A DNA stretch of 64,000 nucleotides, taken from the NCBI RefSeq assembly GCF_007483665.1, contig NZ_VIQO01000012.1:62001-126000 (forward strand), written 5' to 3'. Both the position numbers and the translations under genes were made by a program. The DNA comes from Catellatospora sichuanensis. GTDB lineage: Bacteria; Actinomycetota; Actinomycetes; Mycobacteriales; Micromonosporaceae. Below are positions 26,643 to 37,451 of this stretch, one piece after another; within the stretch, counting starts at the first letter, position 1; each line of letters begins with the position of its first letter. Under the pieces are notes generated by a model. The model had not been told where the DNA came from and searched no databases. It saw nothing but the letters and a program-made list of their open reading frames with translations.

Positions 26643-27210
26643 ATGATCGTCTCGGAGCTGTACGGCGAGCTGCGTCCCACGGCGCTCGCCATCGCCTACC
26701 GGATGCTCGGCAGCGTCAGCGAGGCCGAGGACGTGGTGCAGGAGGCATTCCTGTGCACGCATCAGACGCTGCAGCGCGACGAGCTCTCGGCGGCAGCGAG
26801 AGGAACTGGCGCAGAGCTTCTTCGCCGCCGCCGGGCAGGGCGACCTGCGGGTGCTGGAGGAACTGCTGGCACAGGACGTGAGGTTGCACGCCGACGGCGG
26901 TGGCAAGGTGCCCGCGCTGGGTCGGCCGGTCGACGGCAGGCAGCGGGTGGCGCGGACCATGGCGGCCGGGATGTCGGCGTTGGCGCGCTTCGGCGCGCGG
27001 ATCCAGCTGATCGAGGTCAACGGCGAGCCGGGCGCCATGGCGTTCGACGCGCAGGACCGGCTCGTCGGTGTCCTTGTGCTCGGCATCATCGACGGGCGGG
27101 TCCAGACGATCCACTCGATCGTCAATCCTGACAAGCTGCGGCACCTCGGCCAGGTCAGCGAGCTGGGCCTGCAGGTGAGAGGGGGTCGCCGACCCGGGCA
27201 GGACGCCTGA
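26643..27210 (+). pseudogene. Decayed ECF sigma factor (ECF41/SigJ type) with internal deletion
   Basis: The first ~45 codons from ATG 26643 encode a sigma region 2 start (LRPTALAIAYRMLGSVSEAE, DVVQEAFL). The frame then loses meaning. In the next phase the C-terminal SnoaL-like domain of ECF41 sigma factors appears (EELAQSFFAAAGQGDLRVLE, then ADGGGKVPALGRPVDGRQRV and the end FSIVNPDKLRHL-like IHSIVNPDKLRHL). Regions 2.3-4, about 150 residues including the DNA-binding helix, are missing between them. A deletion plus frameshift explains this; a working sigma factor cannot be made. Whether the orphan NTF2-like domain (from about 26851) is still expressed is unknown. Confidence 0.8.
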
Positions 27211-27214
27211 CGCC

Positions 27215-27239
27215 GACGACCCCCTCCCGTTCAGGGTCG

Positions 27240-27241
<2 letters not shown>
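27215..27241. terminator. Hairpin between sigma remnant and glucosidase gene
   Basis: GACGACCC (27215-27222) pairs with GGGTCGTC (27234-27241) over an 11-nt loop. It sits at the convergence of the two genes, overlapping the last bases of the glucosidase gene. Confidence 0.5.
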
Positions 27242-29912
<2,671 letters not shown>

Positions 29913-30025
29913 CACGGATTCACATCTTCCCGATCCCGCAGTTCACCGATGGCTCGCCAGATTCCCGATACGCCGGGCACGAGGTGCGCCGGAGCCCGGC
30001 GGGCAGCTGCCCGTAGCCTTCCCTG

Positions 30026-30559
30026 ATGTCCACCGTCGTCTTCAGCACCGAGCGGCTATCGGTCCGGCCATTCGACCACGCCGACGCCGCCGCAGCCTTC
30101 GCGATGTGGTCGGACCCTGAGGTCTGCCGCTTCACCGGCGACGAACCACCCCGCGACGTCGAAGTCATCGTCGCCGACATTCCACGCTGGCAGGCGGTCG
30201 CCGACCGCGGCCCGGGCTGCGGATTCTGGGCCGTCACGACCCGCGATGGAGTGTTCGTCGGTGACGTCTGCGTGCGCCCGGTCAACGGCCCCGCCGGGGA
30301 GCACGAGGTCGGCTGGCACCTGGCCCGACCCCATTGGGGGCATGGCTACGCGACTGAGATCGCGCTAGGGGTGATGGCCCATGCCCGGCGCAACGGCATC
30401 GACCGGCTGGTGGCGCTCATCCACGCTGATCATGTGGCCTCACGCCGAGTCGCCGAGAAGGCCGGCATGGCCTTCGAAGGTCTGTCGGACCGCTACGACC
30501 CCGACGATCCACCTGTGGCGGTGTTCGCCGCACCGCCACCTGTCCACCCGCGATCGTGA
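30026..30559 (+). CDS. GNAT N-acetyltransferase, RimJ/RimL type
   Basis: 177 residues. Family features are the opening TERLSVRPFDHADAAAAFAM, a central EVGWHLARPHWGHGYATEIA block (the Q/RxxGxG/A acetyl-CoA site is HWGHGYA) and VALIHADHVASRRVAEKAGM. It would transfer an acetyl group to an amine of a protein N-terminus or a small molecule. The ATG at 30026 is divergent from the glucosidase gene with a 113-base gap. No antibiotic-specific motif is visible. Confidence 0.9.
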   Translation: MSTVVFSTERLSVRPFDHADAAAAFAMWSDPEVCRFTGDEPPRDVEVIVADIPRWQAVADRGPGCGFWAVTTRDGVFVGDVCVRPVNGPAGEHEVGWHLARPHWGHGYATEIALGVMAHARRNGIDRLVALIHADHVASRRVAEKAGMAFEGLSDRYDPDDPPVAVFAAPPPVHPRS

Positions 30560-30795
30560 CGCCACTGCCAGGGCCCTGGCGATGCGGCCGGTTCACGACG
30601 GCCGCCGCTCTGCCAGGACTTGGATTTCGGCGCCGCGGCTGCGCGAGCTATTGCCGGAGTGGCCCTCCTGGCCGCCGACGCCTGACCGATTGCCCCCCAG
30701 CTGTTGCCGTCGAGCCCGGCCGGTAAACCTGATTGACCGCAGAATCATCCGAAAGAGTGTCCGCGATCGTAATACGACGATGGCACCCTTTCCCG

Positions 30796-30993
30796 ATGAC
30801 TGGATTTCTGAGCCTTGTGCAGCGGCGCGGTCTGTGGACCGCGTTCCTGCTGATGGCGGCGTATGCACCGTTCACAGCCTGGCTGACCGACGACGCCACG
30901 TGGTTCTTGAGCATCGTCGTCGCCGGCCTGGTCGCCACGGTGCTGATCGCCGACGACTTCGAGCGCAGCTCCCGCCGCGCCAGGCGCGACTGA
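30796..30993 (+). CDS. Possible small two-span membrane protein
   Basis: 65 residues from ATG 30796 with two hydrophobic stretches (LWTAFLLMAAYAPFTAWL and WFLSIVVAGLVATVLIA) and a basic tail (RSSRRARRD). The frame also extends to a TTG at 30733. No ribosome site is clear, so the gene is supported by membrane topology and codon bias only. Function unknown. Confidence 0.5.
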   Translation: MTGFLSLVQRRGLWTAFLLMAAYAPFTAWLTDDATWFLSIVVAGLVATVLIADDFERSSRRARRD

Positions 30994-31042
30994 CGGCTCG
31001 CCCCGAGACTCGAGATCATGTCCGACGGCAGCAGAACCGGTT

Positions 31043-31243
31043 TCAGCGCTTCTGCGCCCGGTAGCGCTTGAGCAGCGCAGTGATCTTCTCGTGGTTCGCC
31101 TCACCGTTGAGCTCGGTGAGCAGTTCGTCGGGGCACAGCTCGTACAGTTCGCCCCACCAGCGACGGGCTCGGTTGTCCCAAATCCGGTAACCGCCGGGGA
31201 CACCGCGGGCTACATACCGACGCCTGCTCAACGCACATCCCAT
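31043..31243 (-). CDS. Small conserved hypothetical protein
   Basis: 66 residues: YVARGVPGGYRIWDNRARRW, WGELYELCPDELLTELNG and a basic end (LLKRYRAQKR). The compact aromatic-rich pattern looks like a real small actinobacterial protein seen in similar form elsewhere, although I know no function. The start at 31243 (MGCALSRRRY) is preferred to the ATG at 31306, whose added residues are low complexity. It is separate from its neighbours. Confidence 0.6.
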   Translation of the reverse strand: MGCALSRRRYVARGVPGGYRIWDNRARRWWGELYELCPDELLTELNGEANHEKITALLKRYRAQKR

Positions 31244-31333
31244 CCGAGCAGCATCACGCCGCTGCTCCTGACCGGGTGGGCGCCGACCCACCGACTCCGA
31301 CGTCACCGGCGTCGTCCATCCGCCCAGCCCGGA

Positions 31334-31996
31334 TCATGATCGCCATGGATGCGGGTCGGACGCTGGTCCTCTTCGCAGACGGCTCGTGACGCGGCGCAGC
31401 AGGCCCGGCGAGTCGACGACTGATGCACGGTGCGGGTCGGTCGGCACGATCCCGGCCTGCTCCAGGCGTGATTCCAGCGCTTCCAGCCCGTTGGCGCGTT
31501 TGAACTGCCGCTCGGCCTTGGTGATCGGCAGCAGCCATAGCACCCGGATGTGCCCACCGTCTGGCAGTTGGCAGTCCTCCAAACTAGGGCCCCAGGGGTA
31601 GGGCAGGCTCACCAGAATGTGGTCGCAGGCGGAGCCGGATACCCAGGGCCGCCCGATGGGCACGGTGTGGCCGTGGTCCAGCGCGAAACTCCCACCGGAC
31701 GCGTGATAGTAGGACAACATCGCCAGCGTCTGAACGTGCCGGTCCGATGCCTCCGGTGCGTGCAGCACGAACTCCAGCGCGTGACCATGGTGCTGAGTGG
31801 CCTCCCACAGGCCCGCGGTGACGTGGATCCAGCCGTACTCCCCCGGTGCCGGGCCCAGCCGGATCACATGGAAGCCGGGGACACGGCGGTGGATCGGGCC
31901 GTCCGGCGCACCCAGCACCATCGCCTCCCGCCCGGGAAAACGGGCACGCAGATGCTTGAGGAGATGGTTTGCGGAAGGCGTCAGGGCGTGATCCAC
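31334..31996 (-). CDS. Suppressor-of-fused (SUFU) domain protein
   Basis: 220 residues. The SUFU-like fold is indicated by NHLLKHLRARFPGREAMVLG, PGFHVIRLGPAPGEYGWIHV, TAGLWEATQHHGHALEFVLH and IGRPWVSGSACDHILVSLPY, followed by WLLPITKAERQFKRANGLEA. In bacteria SUFU proteins often occur as immunity or regulatory proteins in toxin systems. GTG 31996 (VDHALTPSANH) is the likely start; the frame continues upstream through the antisense of other genes. Divergent from the SMI1/KNR4 gene 222 bases away. Confidence 0.8.
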   Translation of the reverse strand: MDHALTPSANHLLKHLRARFPGREAMVLGAPDGPIHRRVPGFHVIRLGPAPGEYGWIHVTAGLWEATQHHGHALEFVLHAPEASDRHVQTLAMLSYYHASGGSFALDHGHTVPIGRPWVSGSACDHILVSLPYPWGPSLEDCQLPDGGHIRVLWLLPITKAERQFKRANGLEALESRLEQAGIVPTDPHRASVVDSPGLLRRVTSRLRRGPASDPHPWRS

Positions 31997-32218
31997 CGCG
32001 ACATCGTGCCACGGCCGCAGCCCGGCTGGGTCCTCTAGTCGTCGGTAGCCGCAAGCCGTGGAGCCTGCCGGGCCGCGCGATGTCGGCGGGTCGGGGCATG
32101 ATGCGCGCGTGGAAATCACGTGGGATCGCTGGACGGCACTGGACGACGCCGAGGACCTGGACCAGATGCTGGTACGCCCCGCCATCCCCCTGTCCGACTG
32201 ACGCCCCGAGAGGCCGGC

Positions 32219-32932
32219 ATGCAGCACACCGACTGGTCCGGCGCACGCGAACGCGTCGAGTCCCTGAGCCGCCATCCCCACCGCGACGCGATCTTCGGCG
32301 CCGAAGACCACCAGATGCGCCTCGAACCCCCGCTCAGCGCCGACGAGCTCGACGACCTGGAGCGGCACCTCGGCGTGAGCCTGCCCGAGGACTACCGCAC
32401 GTTCCTGACCCAGGTCTCGGCAGGCGGCGCCGGTCCGGCGTACGGCGTGTTTCCGGTCCGGCGCGACGACTCGGGCTCCTGGCGCTGGCACGGCGACGGC
32501 GCCGACATGACCCGGCACGACCTGGTCAAGGTGCCGTTCCAGGTGGACCGCCCGTACGGCGAGATCCTGGACCGGTTGGCCGACGAGTGCCCCGACGAGG
32601 AGGCATTCGACGAGATCGAGAACTTCGACACCGCCATGGAGCAGTGGCAGGAGCGGCTGTACGCGGTCCTCGCCGAGCCGGGGATGGACAGCGGTGCGAT
32701 CTGCCTGGTGCACTACGGCTGCGCGCAGCGGGCCTGGCTGGTGGTCACCGGACCGGCCCGTGGGCAGATGTGGTGGGACCACCGGTGCGACGAGCATGAC
32801 CTGGCGCCGATGCTCGGCGACGGCGACGAACCCGTCGGTTTCGGAGCGTGGTACCTGAACTGGCTGGCGTCGGCCGAGGAGAGAGCCGCCGGCCGGGCCA
32901 TGCTGACACCCCGTGACGGCGATGGACGTTGA
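32219..32932 (+). CDS. SMI1/KNR4 (SUKH) family protein
   Basis: 237 residues. The SUKH-1 core is at about residues 28-100: PPLSADELDDLERHLGVSLP, EDYRTFLTQVSAGGAGPAYG with the typical W-lacking start and LPxDYxxFL motif. A longer C-terminal region follows (ICLVHYGCAQRAWLVVTGPA and PVGFGAWYLNWLASAEE), also seen in standalone cytoplasmic SMI1/KNR4 proteins. SUKH proteins serve widely as immunity proteins for nuclease and deaminase toxins. ATG 32219 has GAGAGG. Its stop overlaps the next gene by 11 bases, so the pair is co-translated. Confidence 0.85.
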   Translation: MQHTDWSGARERVESLSRHPHRDAIFGAEDHQMRLEPPLSADELDDLERHLGVSLPEDYRTFLTQVSAGGAGPAYGVFPVRRDDSGSWRWHGDGADMTRHDLVKVPFQVDRPYGEILDRLADECPDEEAFDEIENFDTAMEQWQERLYAVLAEPGMDSGAICLVHYGCAQRAWLVVTGPARGQMWWDHRCDEHDLAPMLGDGDEPVGFGAWYLNWLASAEERAAGRAMLTPRDGDGR

Positions 32933-33512
32933 CGGCTTCTGGAACGTCATCGGGGGTGCCCGGCGCCGCTGCGGCGGGGACTGGTCCGGTGTTCCCGCGA
33001 TCGTGGCCAGGACGCTCAGCTGGCTGCCGACGGCTGAGATCGCCGACTTCGCGCAGCTGCACGACCGCTTCGAACACGAGGCGTACCGCGAGGACCTCCG
33101 GGCAGCCTGCTTTCTGATCAACGGCGGGTTCGACTCCGACGACGTGTTCCTCTACTTCCGCAACTGGCTGCTCGTGCAGGGCCGCGCGGTGTACGAGGCC
33201 GCGCTCGCCGACCCCGACAGCCTCGCCGACGTGCCCGCCGCGACGGCCGTGACCGCGACGGGCAACGACGTCGCCGACTGCCAGGAGTTCCTCCACGTCG
33301 CCGAGTGCGCCTGGGACCGCGTCACCGGCACCGAGGAGGAGGGCCTCTGGTACGAACTGGAGCGCCGGGAGTACCGGGTCATGCGAGATCGCGTGCCGCT
33401 TCCGGCCGGCCGTCCGATCAAGAGGACCGACCGGGGCCGGATGTTCGCGGCGCTGCCGCGCCTCACCGAGCTGTTCCACGACCGCGCCATGCGTAGCTTG
33501 CGCACCGGCTGA
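32922..33512 (+). CDS. DUF4240 domain protein
   Basis: 196 residues. The DUF4240 pattern is clear: MDVDGFWNVIGGARRRCGGD at the start, LPTAEIADFAQLHDRFEHEA, RAACFLINGGFDSDDVFLYF and RNWLLVQGRAVYEAALADPD. Function is not established; the family commonly sits beside SUKH and other immunity-type genes, as here. ATG 32922 lies inside the end of the SMI1/KNR4 gene. An interrupted hairpin follows the stop. Confidence 0.88.
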   Translation: MDVDGFWNVIGGARRRCGGDWSGVPAIVARTLSWLPTAEIADFAQLHDRFEHEAYREDLRAACFLINGGFDSDDVFLYFRNWLLVQGRAVYEAALADPDSLADVPAATAVTATGNDVADCQEFLHVAECAWDRVTGTEEEGLWYELERREYRVMRDRVPLPAGRPIKRTDRGRMFAALPRLTELFHDRAMRSLRTG

Positions 33513-33548
33513 GCACCGGCCAGACGACCTCCGTCGTCGCCGCGGTGC
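33513..33548. terminator. Two-tier hairpin after DUF4240 gene
   Basis: GACGAC (33523-33528) pairs with GTCGTC (33533-33538) over CTCC, and flanking GCACCG (33513-33518) pairs with CGGTGC (33543-33548) with symmetric 4-nt bulges. Starts immediately after the stop codon. Confidence 0.55.
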
Positions 33549-33580
33549 CTGGATACGGCGAGTGTGGAAAGATCAGCCGG

Positions 33581-34270
33581 GTGGCGAGGACGATGCTGGT
33601 CACGGGTGCGACCGGCGGTATCGGCGCAGCCGTGGTAAGGGCCGCGACGGACCGCGGCTACCATGTGATGGCCGCCGGCCGAGACGCTGCACGACTCGAT
33701 CAGGTGTGCGGCGGTGTACCAGGAACCAGCCCGGTGCTGCTTGATCTGCGAAACCCGGCCGACCTGCCTCAGCCACTGGCCGGGCTCGGTCGCCTGGACG
33801 CGGTGGTGCACTGCGCAGGAGTCGCCGACGTCGCGAGCGTCGAAGAGACGTCGTATTCGATGTGGTCGGAGACTTTGGCCGTCAACGTCGTGGCCGCCGC
33901 CGAACTCACGCGCGCCCTGTTACCCGCGCTGCGCGAAGCGGTCGGCCACGTCGTGTTCGTCAACGCCGCGCCGAACCTGCATGCCGTGCCTCGGTGGTCG
34001 GCCTACACAGCGAGCAAGGCCGCGCTGCGCGAGCTGGCCGATTCGCTGCGTGCGGAAGAAGCCCGCAACGGGCTGCGGGTGACCACGATCTACCCGGGCG
34101 GCACGGCGACGGAGCTGCTGCAGACGGTACGAGCCCAGTTTGGCAGGCCGTACCGCGCTGCCGACTGCATCCAGCCGGCAACGCTCGCATCAGTCGTGCT
34201 GACCGTCCTGGACATGCGCGACGATGCGTGCCTTCCGGAGGTGTCGGTACTGCCCATGCCCCGCCGGTAA
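33581..34270 (+). CDS. SDR-family oxidoreductase
   Basis: 229 residues. Classical SDR elements: TMLVTGATGGIGAAVVRAAT (TGxxxGIG), the LLDLRNP region, VVHCAGVAD in place of NNAG, and the active-site YTASK (SAYTASKAALRELADSLR) with a serine-less NAAPN stretch before it. The missing conserved serine (position of VFVNAAPN) could reduce activity. GTG 33581 is preferred because GGAAAG lies upstream. Substrate unknown and no operon partner. Confidence 0.86.
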   Translation: MARTMLVTGATGGIGAAVVRAATDRGYHVMAAGRDAARLDQVCGGVPGTSPVLLDLRNPADLPQPLAGLGRLDAVVHCAGVADVASVEETSYSMWSETLAVNVVAAAELTRALLPALREAVGHVVFVNAAPNLHAVPRWSAYTASKAALRELADSLRAEEARNGLRVTTIYPGGTATELLQTVRAQFGRPYRAADCIQPATLASVVLTVLDMRDDACLPEVSVLPMPRR

Positions 34271-34553
34271 CTCCACGACGGCCGGACGTCGCGGCGTCGA
34301 CCATGGCCAGGGCAAGTTCGGGCTTTGTCGCGAACAGCGAACTCCAAGACCTTCCAGGGCTACGGCTGGCAGACCAAGCGCCGGCTGGAGTACGAGGGCG
34401 TGTATCGAAAGCGCCGGTCACAGCCACCCGTTGCGCTGAGGCAGCGGTAAACCGCTACTTCAGCGGTGGATGTGGCGAGTACGGTGTCGCAGTGGCCGGT
34501 GATCGCGTGCAGCGGCGGCTCACGGGGACAGACGCGCGGACGCTAAGGAGCGA
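34271..34553. other. 283-bp gene-free stretch
   Basis: No supported gene. A + frame ending at 34450 reads KTFQGYGWQTKRRLEYEGVY, which looks protein-like but has no start and no family I recognise. The ribosome site of the next gene (AAGGAG at 34545) ends the stretch. Confidence 0.35.
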
Positions 34554-34919
34554 ATGGTGCCAGGCGCTGTACTGCGAGGGGTGACTCTGGACTGTGCCGA
34601 CCCGCAGACGCTGGCGGGCTTCTACGGTGCACTGACCGGGATGCGCGAACTGTTCAGTACGGACGAGTTCGTCGCTCTGACGGACGACTCCGGCTGTGAT
34701 CTGGGGTTCCAGCGGGTTGACGGATACCGGGCTCCGCAGTGGCCCGGTCAGGACGTACCACAACAGTTCCACCTGGATTTCCGCGCTGACGACCTCGATG
34801 CGGTGGAAGAGCTGGCCCTGGAACTCGGCGCGGCCAAACCGGACCATCAGCCCGGCGACGGACGCTGGCGGGTACTGCTGGATCCTGCTGGCCACCCCTT
34901 CTGCCTGACGTCTACCTGA
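34554..34919 (+). CDS. VOC (glyoxalase/bleomycin resistance-like) family protein
   Basis: 121 residues in a single VOC unit with two beta-alpha-beta-beta-beta halves: GVTLDCADPQTLAGFYGALT and QFHLDFRADDLDAVEELALE, ending DGRWRVLLDPAGHPFCLTS. The metal-ligand positions of true glyoxalases are only partly occupied (H in FHLDF and E/D near the end), so a binding role or an unknown dioxygenase/isomerase is possible. AAGGAG precedes the ATG closely; GTG 34557 would give better spacing. Confidence 0.85.
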   Translation: MVPGAVLRGVTLDCADPQTLAGFYGALTGMRELFSTDEFVALTDDSGCDLGFQRVDGYRAPQWPGQDVPQQFHLDFRADDLDAVEELALELGAAKPDHQPGDGRWRVLLDPAGHPFCLTST

Positions 34920-35095
34920 CGTCACCGGCGCCGACAGGTGTCCCCCGTGAGACGCCGTGGCGCTCAGGCTTGGGCGAGCGGTTCATCAGCTGCCGGCCGC
35001 CTCGGAGCGGGCATGGCGTCAGATGTGCTGGTCACAGCCCCTCGTTGATGGCCGCTACCTGGGCGGTTGCCTCGGCGTCCTGGCAGAGCGATCTC

Positions 35096-35542
35096 CTACC
35101 TCACGTCGACCGGTCGTTCGAAGCAGCTCTCCAAGACGACGATGGTCTCGGTGCCGGTCACGCCGTCCACCGCGAAGATCTCGCGTAGCGTCGCCTGCAA
35201 CTTTTCGGTGGTCGCGGTGCGGACCTTCACGAGCAGCGAGGCGGCTCCGGCGACGATGTGCGCCTCCTGGATGCCGGATATGGCCAGCAGCGCGTCGCGG
35301 GTGGGCTGGTCGCCCACCCATACGTTGGCGTTGACCATCACGAACGCGGACACGCCCTGGCCGACGGCGGCCGGGTCGACGTCGATGGTCGTACGGCGGA
35401 TCACTGCACGTTCGCGCAGTTTGCGTACCCGGTCATGGGCCGAACCCGCAGACAGGCCCACCGCCCTGCCCAGCACGGCATAGGACTGTGTCGCGTCTTC
35501 CTGCAGCAGTTTGAGCAACTTGCGGTCGACCTCGTCCACCAT
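35096..35542 (-). CDS. Lrp/AsnC-family transcriptional regulator
   Basis: 148 residues, typical length. N-terminal HTH: MVDEVDRKLLKLLQEDATQS, VLGRAVGLSAGSAHDRVRKL. The C-terminal RAM effector domain contains AFVMVNANVWVGDQPTRDAL, IQEAHIVAGAASLLVKVRTA and GVTGTETIVVLES. Amino acids or related metabolites are the usual ligands. The start at 35542 lies behind GGAGGAGGCGAG. It is divergent from the SMP-30 gene with a 106-base gap, so that gene is its likely target. Confidence 0.92.
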   Translation of the reverse strand: MVDEVDRKLLKLLQEDATQSYAVLGRAVGLSAGSAHDRVRKLRERAVIRRTTIDVDPAAVGQGVSAFVMVNANVWVGDQPTRDALLAISGIQEAHIVAGAASLLVKVRTATTEKLQATLREIFAVDGVTGTETIVVLESCFERPVDVR

Positions 35543-35648
35543 ACGAATCTCGCCTCCTCCGAATGTGATCCATACAACGCGCCCGTTGACCATACCAGGA
35601 TCGGTGAGACTAGGCTCAAGTCGAACATCATCCAGAGGAGTCACGAGC

Positions 35649-36578
35649 ATGAACCCCACGATCCCGGCCGAGTTCAAGCTGATCGACCAGCGGTTCGGCA
35701 CCTGCGACGGCGACTTCGTCGTCGAACGCCTGCACACCGGCGCCCGCAAATCCGAAGGTCCGGCCTACTTCCCCGCGGGCCGCTACCTGGTGTGGAGCGA
35801 CATCCCCAACGACCGGATGCTGCGCTGGGACGAGACCACCGGCGCTGTGGGCGTCTTCCGGCACGGCTCCGGGTACGCCAACGGCAACACCGTCGACCGG
35901 CAGGGCCGGCTGATCACCTGCGAGCAGGGCAACCGGCGCGTCACCCGGACCGAACACGACGGCACCGTCACCGTGCTCGCCGACCGCTACCAGGGCAAGC
36001 GTCTCAACAGCCCCAACGACGTCGTGGTCCGGGCCGACGGCACGATCTGGTTCACCGACCCGAGCTACGGCATCGGCGGCGACTACGAGGGCAACCGCGG
36101 CGACAGCGAGTTCGGTGACGCCTGCTACGTCTTCCGCCTCGACCCGGCGACCGGTGACCTCAGCATCGTCGCCGACGACTTCTGCCGCCCCAACGGGCTG
36201 GCGTTCTCCCCCGACGAGCAGCAGCTGTACATCGTCGACACCCGGCAGCAACCCAGCCACATCCGCGTGTTCGACGTGACCGCCGACGGACGTCTCACCG
36301 GCGGCGACATCTTCGCCACCTGCGATTTCGGGCGCTTCGACGGCATGCGTGTCGACGAGAAGGGACGGATCTGGGCGGCAGCCTGGGACGGGGTGCACTG
36401 CTTCGACACCGACGGGACCCTCATCGGCAAGCTGCTGCTGCCCGAGTCCGTCTCCAACCTCACCTTCGGTGGCCCGAAACTCAACCACCTGTTCATCACC
36501 GCCGGCGCGTCGGTGTACACGCTGCGGGTCACGTTCAACGGCACCCGCTATCCCCGGCCGACCGAGGCGGTGCAGTGA
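35649..36578 (+). CDS. SMP-30/gluconolactonase-family lactonase
   Basis: 309 residues forming a six-bladed propeller. Family hallmarks: the metal ligand E in ARKSEGPAYFPAGRYLVWSD, NGNTVDRQGRLITCEQGNRR, LNSPNDVVVRADGTIWFTDP (metal-binding N and the D of FTDP) and PNGLAFSPDEQQLYIVDT, then FDGMRVDEKGRIWAA with the catalytic D. It hydrolyses sugar or other lactones with a divalent metal. Cytoplasmic, no signal peptide. It starts at the ATG at 35649 behind a CCAGAGGAG site about ten bases upstream. It probably responds to the divergent AsnC-type regulator. Confidence 0.92.
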   Translation: MNPTIPAEFKLIDQRFGTCDGDFVVERLHTGARKSEGPAYFPAGRYLVWSDIPNDRMLRWDETTGAVGVFRHGSGYANGNTVDRQGRLITCEQGNRRVTRTEHDGTVTVLADRYQGKRLNSPNDVVVRADGTIWFTDPSYGIGGDYEGNRGDSEFGDACYVFRLDPATGDLSIVADDFCRPNGLAFSPDEQQLYIVDTRQQPSHIRVFDVTADGRLTGGDIFATCDFGRFDGMRVDEKGRIWAAAWDGVHCFDTDGTLIGKLLLPESVSNLTFGGPKLNHLFITAGASVYTLRVTFNGTRYPRPTEAVQ

Positions 36579-36612
36579 TGAGCGCGGCCCACCCGGCACC
36601 GGGCTGGCCGGC

Positions 36613-36650
36613 CGGGTCAGCTCGAGCGGGTGGCGGCTCGAGCTGACCCG
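36613..36650. terminator. Bidirectional terminator hairpin
   Basis: A perfect 15-bp stem: 36613-36627 (CGGGTCAGCTCGAGC) with 36636-36650, 8-nt loop. It lies between the convergent SMP-30 gene and ABC permease gene. Confidence 0.75.
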
Positions 36651-36677
36651 ACGTTCTCAACGAGGTTCTTTACCGGC

Positions 36678-37451
36678 TCAGGTGTCCCGGGTTCGTATCA
36701 GGACGGCTGCGGCGAGCAGCGCTCCCGCGGCCCATGCCGCCAGCACCGCGAGTCCGTGCCACGGTGGGATCGCCACGGTGTCCAGGTGCCGGGTGGCCTG
36801 GATCGCCAGCCCAGCGGTGGGTGTGGCCTGCTGGAGGTGGCGTTTCCAGTCGGGGTCGGTCAGCGCCTGGGTGACGATGGGTACGAGGTAGAGCAGTGCC
36901 AGCATGACGCCGATGGACGCGCCGGTGTCGCGTACGACGGTGGCGACGCCGACGGCGAGCAGGGCGATCAGGCACAGGTAGAGCATGGACCCGCCCGCTG
37001 CGCGCAGCGTCGGCCCGTCGGTCGGTGACAGGGGTGTGAATCCGTGTGCGGCGGTGTATCCGCTACCCGGCAGTAGCAGCCGCCCGGCCAGGACCGAGGT
37101 GCCGACGGCGACCGTGGCGGTCACCATGGTCACGCCGGTGACTGCGACGGCCTTGGCCGCCAGCAGGGTGCTCCGCCGGGGAACGGCGGTCAGGCTGGTG
37201 CGGATCATGCCGGTGGCGTGTTCGCCGCTGACGGCCAGCACTGCGAGGATCACGACGACGGCCTGGCCAAGTTGGACGCCGGTGAGACTGATCTGGGCGG
37301 GGTCGCCGAGGCAGGCAGCCGTCTTGCAGGGGATGGTGGCCGCTGCTGCGGCGCTGACACCGGCGGTGAGCGTGACCGCGGCCAGCAGCAGCCATATCGT
37401 TGCCGGTGAGGTGCGCAGCTTCGTCCACTCGGCGTGCAGTGCGGTCCTCAC
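36678..37451 (-). CDS. ABC-2 type transporter permease
   Basis: 257 residues. Opens LHAEWTKLRTSPATIWLLLA, the usual actinobacterial ABC-2 start, and has about six spans with a loop GEHATGMIRTSLTAVPRR (the G-E-x-x-x-G-x-x-R/T motif). C-terminal span AVLAAWAAGALLAAAVLIRT. Together with the larger permease upstream and the ATPase it would form an exporter. GTG 37451 overlaps the upstream stop (GTGA) and has GGAGGGAC in front. Confidence 0.88.
   Translation of the reverse strand: MRTALHAEWTKLRTSPATIWLLLAAVTLTAGVSAAAAATIPCKTAACLGDPAQISLTGVQLGQAVVVILAVLAVSGEHATGMIRTSLTAVPRRSTLLAAKAVAVTGVTMVTATVAVGTSVLAGRLLLPGSGYTAAHGFTPLSPTDGPTLRAAGGSMLYLCLIALLAVGVATVVRDTGASIGVMLALLYLVPIVTQALTDPDWKRHLQQATPTAGLAIQATRHLDTVAIPPWHGLAVLAAWAAGALLAAAVLIRTRDT

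Noticed and set aside
32109-32201. 30-codon + frame VEITWDRWTALDDAEDLDQM... before the SUKH gene
   Set aside because: Protein-like but no family, start site or ribosome site; mentioned only as a possible remnant.
34322-34450. + frame with KTFQGYGWQTKRRLEYEGVY
   Set aside because: No start codon with ribosome site and no recognised family.
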